DNA from: Pseudaestuariivita sp.
GTDB lineage: Bacteria; Pseudomonadota; Alphaproteobacteria; Rhodobacterales; Rhodobacteraceae
Direction of reading: 5' to 3'
DNA length: 5,705 nucleotides
Assembly (NCBI GenBank): GCA_020629995.1
Contig: JAHDCH010000186.1
Location: 1 to 5,705 of the forward strand
In this document: piece after piece, positions 1-5,705 of the stretch
Layout: every line of letters starts with the position of its first letter
How positions within the stretch are numbered: the first letter of the stretch is position 1
Notes under the pieces: generated by a model
Seen by the model: the letters and a program-made list of their open reading frames with translations, nothing else
The model's database searches: none
What the model was told of the DNA's origin: nothing
Made by a program: the position numbers and the translations under genes

Positions 1-69
1 CTTTGTTCAGCGGGCCTAGACCGCCGCCAAGATCATCGTGGGGATGATCAAGGACCAACGGAGAAATCC
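1..69 (+). promoter_or_regulatory. pstS leader region
   Basis: Short non-coding stretch before pstS. It ends in a Shine-Dalgarno-like GGAG at 60-63, six bases before the pstS ATG. No copy of the PhoB box (pattern CTGTCAT, repeated at 11-base spacing) is visible on either strand, and no convincing -35/-10 pair is seen, so the main promoter probably lies upstream of the window. One frame reads Phe-Val-Gln-Arg-Ala and then TAG at 17-19; this could be the last codons of an upstream gene, but five codons cannot show it. A hairpin at 27-53 is listed separately. Confidence 0.5.
27..53 (+). promoter_or_regulatory. hairpin in pstS leader
   Basis: GATCATC at 31-37 pairs perfectly with GATGATC at 43-49 across a five-base loop (GTGGG). 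After two A-A mismatches (29-30 with 50-51) the stem resumes with CC 27-28 against GG 52-53. It sits seven bases before the Shine-Dalgarno-like GGAG of pstS and lacks a T tract, so it is not a standard terminator. It could be a 5' mRNA stabiliser, a translational control element, or a DNA operator palindrome. The role is inferred; only the symmetry is seen. Confidence 0.4.
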
Positions 70-1101
70 ATGACTTTCGTGAAACTCAGCGCTTCTGCCT
101 TGGCCATTGCTGCCGTGACGGCCACCACTGCCGCCGCCCGTGATCAGGTGCAGATCGCAGGTTCGTCGACCGTGCTGCCCTATGCGTCGATCGTGGCCGA
201 ATTGTTCGGCGACAACACCGACTTCCCGACACCGGTCGTGGAATCGGGCGGCTCGTCGGCAGGCCTCAAACGCTTTTGCCAGGGTGTTGGAACCGAGCAC
301 ACCGACATCGCCAACGCCAGCCGCGCGATCCGCGAAAAAGAGATCAAGGCCTGCGCCGAGAACGGCGTGACCGACATCATCGAAGTGCGCATCGGCTATG
401 ACGGCATCGTCTTTGCCTCGCAAACCAATGGCCCGGCTTTTGACGCCTTCACCCAGTCGGACCTGTTCAACGCGCTGGCCCCCAAGGTGATGGTTGACGG
501 CAAGCTGGTCGACAACCCCTACACCAAATGGTCGGATTTCAACGCTGATCTGCCCGATGCCGAAATCCTGGCTTTCATCCCCGGCACAAAGCACGGCACG
601 CGCGAAGTCTTCGAAGAGAAGGTGATCGCGGTGGGCTGCGAACAGACCGGCGCCATGGAGGCGATGATCGCGGGCGGCATGTCCGAAGACGACGCCGAAG
701 ATGCCTGCCTCGAGGTGCGCACCGACGGCCGCAGCGTGGACATCGACGGTGACTACACCGAAACGCTGGCCTCGATCGATGCCAATCAAAACGCCATCGG
801 CGTGTTTGGCCTGTCGTTCTACGAGAACAACACGGACAAGCTCAAAGTGGCTACGATGGCCGGTGTCGCTCCGTCGACCGAAACCATCGCCGCGGGTGAA
901 TATCCCGTGTCGCGCCCGCTGTTCTTCTACATCAAGAAGGCGCATATCGGCGTGATCCCGGGGCTCAAGGAATTCGCGCAATTCTTCGTCGCAGACGAGC
1001 TGTCGGGCCCCGATGGTCCGCTGGCACAATACGGCCTTGTGTCCGACCCCGAACTGGCCGCGACCCAGGCCAAGATCGACGCCGAAGACACCATGAACTG
1101 A
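70..1101 (+). CDS. pstS: PstS, periplasmic phosphate-binding protein of the Pst ABC transporter
   Basis: Binds inorganic phosphate in the periplasm and delivers it to the PstC-PstA channel. The 343-residue product begins with a typical Sec signal peptide: Lys5, a hydrophobic Ala/Leu/Val core at about 6-18, and an Ala-Ala-Ala cleavage site near residue 23. Mature-protein landmarks are the phosphate loop GSSTVLPY (31-38), SGGSSAG (59-65), ANASRAI (81-87) and PGTKHGTREVF (171-181), all in the places expected of the PstS-like periplasmic binding fold. Four cysteines (70, 95, 190, 213) could form two disulfides, an inference from spacing. There is no lipobox, so it should be soluble. The ATG at 70 is chosen because it gives the signal peptide and has GGAG six bases upstream; no ATG or GTG lies upstream in frame within the window. 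It is the first gene of the pst cluster, separated from pstC by a terminator-like hairpin. The residue pattern differs from E. coli PstS (see findings). Confidence 0.96.
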   Translation: MTFVKLSASALAIAAVTATTAAARDQVQIAGSSTVLPYASIVAELFGDNTDFPTPVVESGGSSAGLKRFCQGVGTEHTDIANASRAIREKEIKACAENGVTDIIEVRIGYDGIVFASQTNGPAFDAFTQSDLFNALAPKVMVDGKLVDNPYTKWSDFNADLPDAEILAFIPGTKHGTREVFEEKVIAVGCEQTGAMEAMIAGGMSEDDAEDACLEVRTDGRSVDIDGDYTETLASIDANQNAIGVFGLSFYENNTDKLKVATMAGVAPSTETIAAGEYPVSRPLFFYIKKAHIGVIPGLKEFAQFFVADELSGPDGPLAQYGLVSDPELAATQAKIDAEDTMN

Positions 1102-1116
1102 TCGGCATGTCCGATC
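1100..1116 (+). repeat. small inverted repeat at the pstS stop codon
   Basis: GATCGG at 1100-1105 is the exact reverse complement of CCGATC at 1111-1116, with a five-base CATGT loop. The left arm includes the last two bases of the pstS stop codon. It lies three bases before the stronger hairpin at 1120-1142, so the two could form tandem stems at the 3' end of pstS mRNA. Six pairs can arise by chance, so function is uncertain. Confidence 0.35.
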
Positions 1117-1118
1117 CC

Positions 1119-1145
1119 GGGGGCGGCATATTCAGCCGCCCCTTT
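1119..1145 (+). terminator. terminator-like or attenuating hairpin between pstS and pstC
   Basis: GGGGCGGC at 1120-1127 pairs perfectly with GCCGCCCC at 1135-1142 over a seven-base loop, and G1119 can add a G-U pair with T1143. A short T tract (TTT, 1143-1145) follows, with more T-rich sequence (CTTTT) at 1151-1155. The T tract is weak, so termination is likely partial. In a pst cluster this fits read-through control, with most transcripts ending after pstS and fewer continuing into pstCAB-phoU-phoB, or a stem that protects the 3' end of pstS mRNA. A strict terminator is less likely, because no promoter is evident between it and pstC. Confidence 0.65.
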
Positions 1146-1178
1146 GCTGCCTTTTAGGACCTTTTCCAAGACGACCCC

Positions 1179-1184
1179 GGGGGG
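1179..1184 (+). promoter_or_regulatory. weak G-rich ribosome binding site for pstC
   Basis: A run of six G ends four bases before the ATG at 1189. It is not a good match to AGGAGG and the spacing is short, but it is the only purine-rich stretch close to any pstC start. The G run is also half of the palindrome CCCCGGGG (1175-1182), so it may be partly sequestered in mRNA. This supports ATG 1189 over the in-frame TTG at 1144, whose upstream region is the hairpin. Confidence 0.4.
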
Positions 1185-1188
1185 TTTG

Positions 1189-2670
1189 ATGCCTGTACTC
1201 TGGCTGTTTCTGATCGTTCTGGCGGTTGCCATTCTGGGCTATCTGCTGGGCCGTGCGCGTGCGCTGTCCGCAGCGCCCGAAGGCCGGCGCGGCCTGCATT
1301 CGCTGCCGGTCTATTATGGGGCCAATGTCGCTCTCAAAGTGCTGGTGCCCGCCTTGGGCATCCTGATCCTGTGGCTGTTGGTGCAGCCTTTTGTGATCGA
1401 CAGGGCCGTGTCCGGCACCATCCCCGACAGCGACATCGCCGAGGGCGCCTCGCGCGGGCTGGTCATGTCCGAAGTGGCGCGGGTGGCGGACGGTGTCAAA
1501 GCCGCCGTGGGTGCAGGCACAATGCCCGCCGCCATGGCCGCGGATCCCAGCCCCGATCTGGAGGCCGTGACGCAGGCGCTGAAAGACGCAGGCCAGGTTG
1601 TCACCGGCGATGTGACGCAGACCGTCTTTGCCGCCGCGCAGAAATACAATGCCATGGCCGCGCAAGGTGGCCTTTACATGACCATTTTGGTTTTGCTGGC
1701 CGCCGCTGCCGGCTGCGTCATGGGCCTGCACGAGGCCAAGCCCGATTTCCGCGCCCGCAACGTGGTTGAAAAAGGCATCCGCGCACTGCTGATCGCGGCG
1801 GCATCGATTGCGATCCTGACGACCGTGGGAATCGTGCTGTCGCTGATCTTCAACACGGTTGAATTCTTCCGCCTGTACCCGGCGTCGCAGTTCTTTTTCA
1901 GCCTGGAATGGGCGCCGTCCTTTTCGGGGCGCGGCGGCGCGTCCGAGCTGGGCATCCTGCCGCTGCTGTGGGGCACGCTGTACATTTCCTTCGTGGCGCT
2001 GGCGGTGGCTGTGCCCATCGGGCTTTTTGCCGCGATCTATCTCAGCGAATACGCCTCGCCGCGCCTGCGCGCGGTGGCCAAGCCGCTGCTGGAAGTGCTG
2101 GCCGGTATTCCGACCATTGTCTACGGCCTCTTTGCGCTGCTGACGGTGGGCCCGCTGCTGGTCAGCGTGTTTGGCGATGGCGGGTATCTGGGCGTCAGCT
2201 GGCAAGGCGGCGGCCGCGCGGTGATGACCGCGGGGCTGGTGATGGGGATCATGCTGATCCCGTTTGTGTCGTCGCTGTCCGATGACATCATCAACGCGGT
2301 GCCTCAGGCGATGCGCGACGGGTCTTATGGCCTGGGCGCGACGCAATCCGAAACGATCAAGCAGGTGGTCCTGCCCGCGGCGCTTCCGGGCATCGTGGGC
2401 GCGATCCTTCTGGCAGCCAGCCGCGCCATTGGCGAGACGATGATCGTGGTCCTTGGGGCTGGGGCGGCAGCGCGCCTGTCGCTCAACCCGTTCGAGGCGA
2501 TGACCACCGTCACCGCCAAGATCGTCAGCCAGCTGACCGGCGACAGCGACTTTGCCTCGCCCGAGGCGCTGGTCGCCTTTGCGCTTGGCATGTCGCTGTT
2601 TGTCATCACGCTGGGGCTGAACGTGGTCGCGCTGGCCATCGTGCGCAAATACCGGGAGCAATACGACTGA
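1189..2670 (+). CDS. pstC: PstC, phosphate ABC transporter permease (extended form)
   Basis: One of the two inner-membrane channel subunits of the phosphate importer. From ATG 1189 the product has 493 residues, against roughly 320 in E. coli PstC. The extra N-terminal part has predicted membrane helices at about 2-20, 48-66, 162-180 and 199-222, with a soluble, Ala/Asp/Val-rich, probably periplasmic segment at about 67-160. The conserved transport domain starts near residue 262 (LYISFVALAVAVPIG) and carries the EAA coupling loop at about 373-403 (QAMRDGSYGLGA, then VVLPAALPG), which contacts the ATPase. The protein ends with a hydrophobic helix and a charged tail (RKYREQYD). Long PstC proteins of this kind are common in alphaproteobacteria; from memory the extra part matches a domain called DUF3708, not verified here. 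An in-frame TTG at 1144 would add 15 residues but starts just inside the hairpin's 3' flank, so ATG 1189 is preferred. The stop overlaps the pstA start by one base. Confidence 0.94.
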   Translation: MPVLWLFLIVLAVAILGYLLGRARALSAAPEGRRGLHSLPVYYGANVALKVLVPALGILILWLLVQPFVIDRAVSGTIPDSDIAEGASRGLVMSEVARVADGVKAAVGAGTMPAAMAADPSPDLEAVTQALKDAGQVVTGDVTQTVFAAAQKYNAMAAQGGLYMTILVLLAAAAGCVMGLHEAKPDFRARNVVEKGIRALLIAAASIAILTTVGIVLSLIFNTVEFFRLYPASQFFFSLEWAPSFSGRGGASELGILPLLWGTLYISFVALAVAVPIGLFAAIYLSEYASPRLRAVAKPLLEVLAGIPTIVYGLFALLTVGPLLVSVFGDGGYLGVSWQGGGRAVMTAGLVMGIMLIPFVSSLSDDIINAVPQAMRDGSYGLGATQSETIKQVVLPAALPGIVGAILLAASRAIGETMIVVLGAGAAARLSLNPFEAMTTVTAKIVSQLTGDSDFASPEALVAFALGMSLFVITLGLNVVALAIVRKYREQYD

Positions 2671-3998
2671 TGTCTGACGCAAGCATGGACAGCACCGCAC
2701 CGCGCCAATCGCGCACCTTGCTGGAAACCGACGCCCGCACCCGCCGCCGCAACGCCGCTGAAAAGCGATTCCGCATGTACGGTCTGGCCGCCATCGGCAT
2801 TGGCCTGTTCTTTCTGATCGTGCTGGCGGCGTCGATCCTGCGCTCGGGCCTTCCGGCCTTTACCCAGACCGTTCTGAGCGTTGATTTCGTCCTGACTCAA
2901 GAGCAGTTCGACAAGGCCGAAGGCACCTTGTTCAAGACCAAGGCCTACGAAGGCTATTTCAACGCTGCGCTGGTCAGCCAGTTGCAAAGCCAGGGACTCG
3001 AGGCCGAAGTGGACGCCAAGGCGGCCGAGCGGATCCTGGGCAAGACAGGCAGCACGATCCGCGAATTCTACCGTGCCAACCCCGATCAGCTTGGGCAGGA
3101 GGTGCGCTTTGACCTGTCCGTCTCAAGCCGGGTGGATGGCTATTTCAAAGGCCGCGTGACGCGCGACGGCTTTGTCGAAAGCCGGTTCCTGATGCTGGCC
3201 GATCTGGATCTGGTCGATGCGCTGACCGAAGGCGGCATCATCCGCCAGCAGTTCAACTGGAACTTTGTCACCGGCGCCGACAGCGGCGTGGACAATCCCG
3301 GCGGTGCGGGCATCGGCGCGTCGGTCGTCGGGTCGTTCTTCATGATGCTGGTGGTGCTGGTTCTGTCGCTGCCCATCGGCGTGGCCGCGTCGATCTATCT
3401 TGAGGAATTTGCCCCGCAAAACCGGTTCACCGACCTGATCGAGGTGAACATCTCGAACCTGGCCGCAGTGCCGTCCATCGTGTTCGGCATCCTCGGGCTT
3501 GCGGTGTTCATCCAGTTCATGCACCTGCCGCAATCGGCGCCTCTGGTGGGCGGGCTGGTGCTGACGCTGATGACCTTGCCGACGATCATCATCTCGACTC
3601 GCGCTTCGCTCAAGGCGGTGCCGCCGTCGATCCGCGACGCGGCGCTGGGGTTGGGTGCATCCAAAATGCAATCGGTGTTCCATCACGTCTTGCCTCTGGC
3701 CGCGCCCGGCATCCTGACGGGCACCATCATCGGTCTGGCACAGGCTTTGGGCGAAACGGCGCCGCTGCTCTTGATCGGGATGGTCGGCTTTGTGGCGCGC
3801 GGCTATCCCGAAACCTTTGCTGCCGGCTTTACCGATCCCAACTCGGCCATGCCGGCGCAGATCTACACCTGGGCCAGCCGCGCTGACGCAGGCTTTTACG
3901 AAAAGGCCTGGGGCGGCATTATCGTGCTGCTGCTGTTCCTGCTGACGATGAACATCATCGCCATCATTTTGCGCCGGCGATTTGAACGTCGCTGGTGA
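2670..3998 (+). CDS. pstA: PstA, phosphate ABC transporter permease (extended form)
   Basis: Second channel subunit, pairing with PstC in the inner membrane. It has 442 residues, about 150 more than E. coli PstA. An Arg-rich cytoplasmic N-terminus (R23-R27, R33, R35) precedes a membrane helix at about 38-57. A soluble, probably periplasmic domain covers about 60-210. The transport domain begins near 217 ([20 protein letters not shown]). The EAA loop lies at about 315-347 ([17 protein letters not shown], then VLPLAAPG), and the C-terminus is a helix followed by RRRFERRW. The extra N-terminal domain resembles the one called DUF3333 in alphaproteobacterial PstA, a call from memory. The ATG shares its A with the pstC TGA (TGATG), which points to translational coupling; a GGGAG at 2654-2658 is rather far upstream. 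An in-frame ATG at 2685 is a less likely start. Confidence 0.94.
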   Translation: MSDASMDSTAPRQSRTLLETDARTRRRNAAEKRFRMYGLAAIGIGLFFLIVLAASILRSGLPAFTQTVLSVDFVLTQEQFDKAEGTLFKTKAYEGYFNAALVSQLQSQGLEAEVDAKAAERILGKTGSTIREFYRANPDQLGQEVRFDLSVSSRVDGYFKGRVTRDGFVESRFLMLADLDLVDALTEGGIIRQQFNWNFVTGADSGVDNPGGAGIGASVVGSFFMMLVVLVLSLPIGVAASIYLEEFAPQNRFTDLIEVNISNLAAVPSIVFGILGLAVFIQFMHLPQSAPLVGGLVLTLMTLPTIIISTRASLKAVPPSIRDAALGLGASKMQSVFHHVLPLAAPGILTGTIIGLAQALGETAPLLLIGMVGFVARGYPETFAAGFTDPNSAMPAQIYTWASRADAGFYEKAWGGIIVLLLFLLTMNIIAIILRRRFERRW

Positions 3999-4003
3999 GG
4001 AGG
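3998..4003 (+). promoter_or_regulatory. consensus ribosome binding site for pstB
   Basis: A perfect AGGAGG overlaps the last base of the pstA stop and ends eight bases before ATG 4012. It fixes the pstB start at 4012 rather than the in-frame TTG at 3982, which lies inside pstA, or the ATG at 4021. It is the strongest Shine-Dalgarno in the window. Confidence 0.85.
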
Positions 4004-4011
4004 CTAAAGCC

Positions 4012-4809
4012 ATGAACGACATGCGCATCATCGAAAGGGGCACCCTGGTGAACGACATCAAAATCTCGGCCAAGGGCGTACAGGTCTATTACGCGGACAA
4101 CCACGCGATCAAGGATGTGGATGTCGAGATCGAGGACAAGACCGTCACCGCCTTCATCGGCCCCTCGGGCTGTGGCAAGTCGACCTTCCTGCGCTGCCTC
4201 AACCGGATGAACGACACGATCGACATCTGCCGGGTCGAAGGCCATATCGCCATCGACGGACAGGACATCTACGACCCGCAGGTCGATCCGGTGCAACTGC
4301 GCGCCAAGGTGGGCATGGTGTTTCAGAAACCCAACCCGTTCCCCAAGTCGATCTATGACAATATCGCCTATGGCCCGCGCATCCACGGCCTTGCCCGCAA
4401 CAAGGCCGAGCTGGACGAGATCGTCGAGAAATCACTGCGCCGCGGCGCGATCTGGGACGAGGTCAAGGACCGCCTTGATGCGCCCGGCACCAGCCTGTCG
4501 GGTGGCCAGCAGCAGCGCCTGTGCATCGCCCGCGCCGTCGCGACCGAGCCAGAGGTCCTTTTGATGGACGAGCCGTGCTCGGCGCTCGACCCCATCGCAA
4601 CCAGCCAGGTCGAAGAGCTGATCGACGAGCTGCGCCAGAGCTTTTCGGTGGTGATCGTCACCCACTCGATGCAGCAGGCCGCGCGGGTCAGCCAAAAGAC
4701 GGCGTTCTTCCACCTCGGCAACCTCGTGGAATACGGCGAGACGGGCAAGATCTTTACCAACCCCGAAGACAGCCGCACCGAAAGCTACATCACCGGCCGG
4801 ATCGGATAA
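4012..4809 (+). CDS. pstB: PstB, phosphate-importing ATPase subunit
   Basis: Cytoplasmic ATPase that forms a dimer on the inner face of PstC-PstA and powers phosphate uptake. The 265-residue product has every ABC ATPase motif intact: Walker [10 protein letters not shown] (50-58), Q-loop Gln105 in [10 protein letters not shown], signature LSGGQQQR (162-169), Walker B VLLMDEP (182-188) with catalytic Glu187, D-loop SALDP (190-194) and switch His218 in VTHSM. The [10 protein letters not shown] stretch, CLNRMND after Walker [13 protein letters not shown] and the ending ESYITGRIG are typical of PstB, which separates it from other importers. Length matches the family. It starts 13 bases after pstA with a consensus ribosome binding site and ends 12 bases before phoU, so it is certainly in the same transcription unit. 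No abnormal residue is seen. Confidence 0.98.
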   Translation: MNDMRIIERGTLVNDIKISAKGVQVYYADNHAIKDVDVEIEDKTVTAFIGPSGCGKSTFLRCLNRMNDTIDICRVEGHIAIDGQDIYDPQVDPVQLRAKVGMVFQKPNPFPKSIYDNIAYGPRIHGLARNKAELDEIVEKSLRRGAIWDEVKDRLDAPGTSLSGGQQQRLCIARAVATEPEVLLMDEPCSALDPIATSQVEELIDELRQSFSVVIVTHSMQQAARVSQKTAFFHLGNLVEYGETGKIFTNPEDSRTESYITGRIG

Positions 4810-4821
4810 GGGACCAGACCC

Positions 4822-5550
4822 ATGCAGGAAAAGCATATCGCATCCGCCTTTGATCGCGATCTCGAAGCGATCCAGGCCATGATCATGAAGATGGGCGGCC
4901 TTGTTGAGGCGTCGATCACCGAAGCGGCCACCGCTCTGGCGACCCGTGACGAAGAGCTGGCCGAAACCGTGCGCCGCAACGACCGCGCCATCGATGACCT
5001 GGAAGAAAGGGTCAACGACGAGGCGGCCCGCGTCATCGCCCTGCGCGCGCCCACGGCCATCGACCTGCGCATGATCCTCAGCGTGATGAAGATCGCCGCC
5101 AGCCTCGAACGGATTGGCGACATGTCGAAAAACATGGCCAAGCGCACCGGGGTTCTGGTGCAATTGCCGCAGATCAACGGATCGAACAAGGCGCTGAAAC
5201 GCATGGCGCGCGAGGTCGAGCTGATGCTCAAGGATGCGCTCGACAGCTATATCCAGCGCGATGCGGAACTGGCGCAGGACGTGATCAACCGCGATGGCGA
5301 TGTCGACCAGATGTACAACGCGCTGTTCCGCGAATTCCTGACCTTCATGATGGAAGACCCGCGCAACATCACCGCCTGCATGCACCTGCATTTCATCGCC
5401 AAGAATATCGAACGCATGGGCGACCATGTCACCACGATCGCGGAACAGGTCATCTTTCTGGTGTCGGGCCGCACGCCCGAGGCGGACCGCCCCAAGCATG
5501 ACCTGACCTCGTCTTCCGCCGCGGCCTTTGACGGCTCGCAAGAAGGGTAG
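4822..5550 (+). CDS. phoU: PhoU, negative regulator of phosphate signalling
   Basis: Cytoplasmic helical protein that couples the state of the Pst transporter to the sensor kinase PhoR, keeping the Pho response off when phosphate is plentiful. The 242-residue product has the usual length and two tandem PhoU repeats, each ending in the metal-binding type motif E-R-x-G-D: ERIGDMSKN at 96-104 and ERMGDHVTT at 197-205. The N-terminal helix region (HIASAFDRDLEAIQAMIMKMG) is also typical. The C-terminal tail after about 218 is polar and probably disordered. The ATG at 4822 is preceded by AAGGGA (4808-4813), which overlaps the pstB stop, at a spacing of eight bases. It lies between pstB and phoB, the usual position. 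Confidence 0.97.
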   Translation: MQEKHIASAFDRDLEAIQAMIMKMGGLVEASITEAATALATRDEELAETVRRNDRAIDDLEERVNDEAARVIALRAPTAIDLRMILSVMKIAASLERIGDMSKNMAKRTGVLVQLPQINGSNKALKRMAREVELMLKDALDSYIQRDAELAQDVINRDGDVDQMYNALFREFLTFMMEDPRNITACMHLHFIAKNIERMGDHVTTIAEQVIFLVSGRTPEADRPKHDLTSSSAAAFDGSQEG

Positions 5551-5559
5551 GGGCCGGGC

Positions 5560-5705
5560 ATGAGCACCCAGCCAACCGTTCTGGTCGTCGAGGACGAGGC
5601 CGCGCAGCGCGAGGTCCTGTCCTACAACCTGGAAGCCGAAGGGTTTCGGGTCGTGCGCGCCGAAAGCGGTGACGAGGCGATCCTGCGCATCCACGAGGAC
5701 GCGCC
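5560..5705 (+). CDS. phoB: PhoB, response regulator, N-terminal part (cut by window end)
   Basis: Start of the DNA-binding response regulator that activates phosphate-starvation genes after phosphorylation by PhoR. Only 48 complete codons are present. They show the beginning of a receiver domain: the beta strand TVLVVEDE with the acidic pocket residues Glu11-Asp12-Glu13, then a helix (about 14-27) and a second strand (FRVVRAES). The phosphorylated Asp, expected near residue 54, and the winged-helix output domain lie beyond the window. The VLVVEDEAAQREVLSYNL sequence and the place right after phoU make PhoB much more likely than another OmpR-type regulator. ATG 5560 has a G-rich ribosome binding site (5549-5554) that overlaps the phoU stop, with nine bases between the genes. 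Confidence 0.9.
   Translation, partial: MSTQPTVLVVEDEAAQREVLSYNLEAEGFRVVRAESGDEAILRIHEDA

Noticed and set aside
2..19. Possible C-terminal codons of an upstream gene (phoR?) ending in TAG at 17-19
   Set aside because: Only five codons are visible; any sequence has such a frame by chance, and neither gene identity nor coding status can be supported.
1..69. PhoB box before pstS
   Set aside because: Expected for a pst operon, but no CTGTCAT-like direct repeat is present on either strand in these bases; it may lie upstream of the window.
16..1029. 337-codon open frame on the - strand opposite pstS
   Set aside because: Antisense shadow with repetitive Gly/His/Arg/Val composition and no domain signal, while the + strand encodes a clear PstS.
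1132..2700. 522-codon open frame on the - strand, covering all of pstC
   Set aside because: Its product is rich in His, Arg, Gln and Asp with no recognisable domain, as expected from the complement of a GC-rich membrane-protein gene. pstC on the + strand is unmistakable, and overlap of this extent is implausible.
3982..4011. Longer PstB starting at TTG 3982
   Set aside because: The start lies inside pstA and would place the consensus AGGAGG within the coding sequence; ATG 4012 has ideal spacing from that site and gives the normal PstB length.
3123..4073. 316-codon open frame on the - strand opposite pstA
   Set aside because: Gln/His/Arg-rich low-complexity translation, with no motif, overlapping a conserved permease gene.
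4432..5694. 420-codon open frame on the - strand across pstB, phoU and phoB
   Set aside because: It crosses three well-supported + strand genes and their gaps, and its composition is that of an antisense shadow from third-position G/C bias.

Overview
This window is one side of a phosphate-starvation operon: five complete genes and the start of a sixth, all on the + strand, in the order pstS-pstC-pstA-pstB-phoU-phoB(partial). The DNA is GC-rich with strong G/C bias at third codon positions. PstC and PstA are both longer than the E. coli proteins because each carries an extra N-terminal segment with a periplasmic domain. That build, with the gene order ending in phoU-phoB, suggests an alphaproteobacterium, most likely Rhodobacterales (Roseobacter/Paracoccus-type). 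The genus cannot be read from the sequence.

Layout: 1-69 is a short leader with a perfect 7-bp hairpin close upstream of pstS. pstS (70-1101) encodes the periplasmic phosphate-binding protein. The 87-base spacer 1102-1188 holds a small inverted repeat directly at the pstS stop and then a GC-rich terminator-like hairpin with a short T tract. After it the genes are packed: pstC (1189-2670) and pstA (2670-3998) share one base, pstB (4012-4809) follows by 13 bases, phoU (4822-5550) by 12, and phoB (from 5560, cut by the window end) by 9. There is no gap over 300 bases without a gene and no sign of RNA genes, insertion sequences or CRISPR.

How it works together: PstS captures phosphate in the periplasm, PstC and PstA form the membrane channel, and PstB hydrolyses ATP to drive import. 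PhoU links transporter state to the PhoR-PhoB two-component system, and PhoB is the response regulator that normally switches this operon on when phosphate is scarce. PhoR is not in the window; it may lie upstream. The hairpin between pstS and pstC fits the common arrangement in which the binding protein is made in excess over the membrane parts.

I found no evidence for a previously undescribed system. The points most worth checking are the phosphate-contact residues of PstS, the paired extensions of PstC and PstA, and the RNA structures around pstS.
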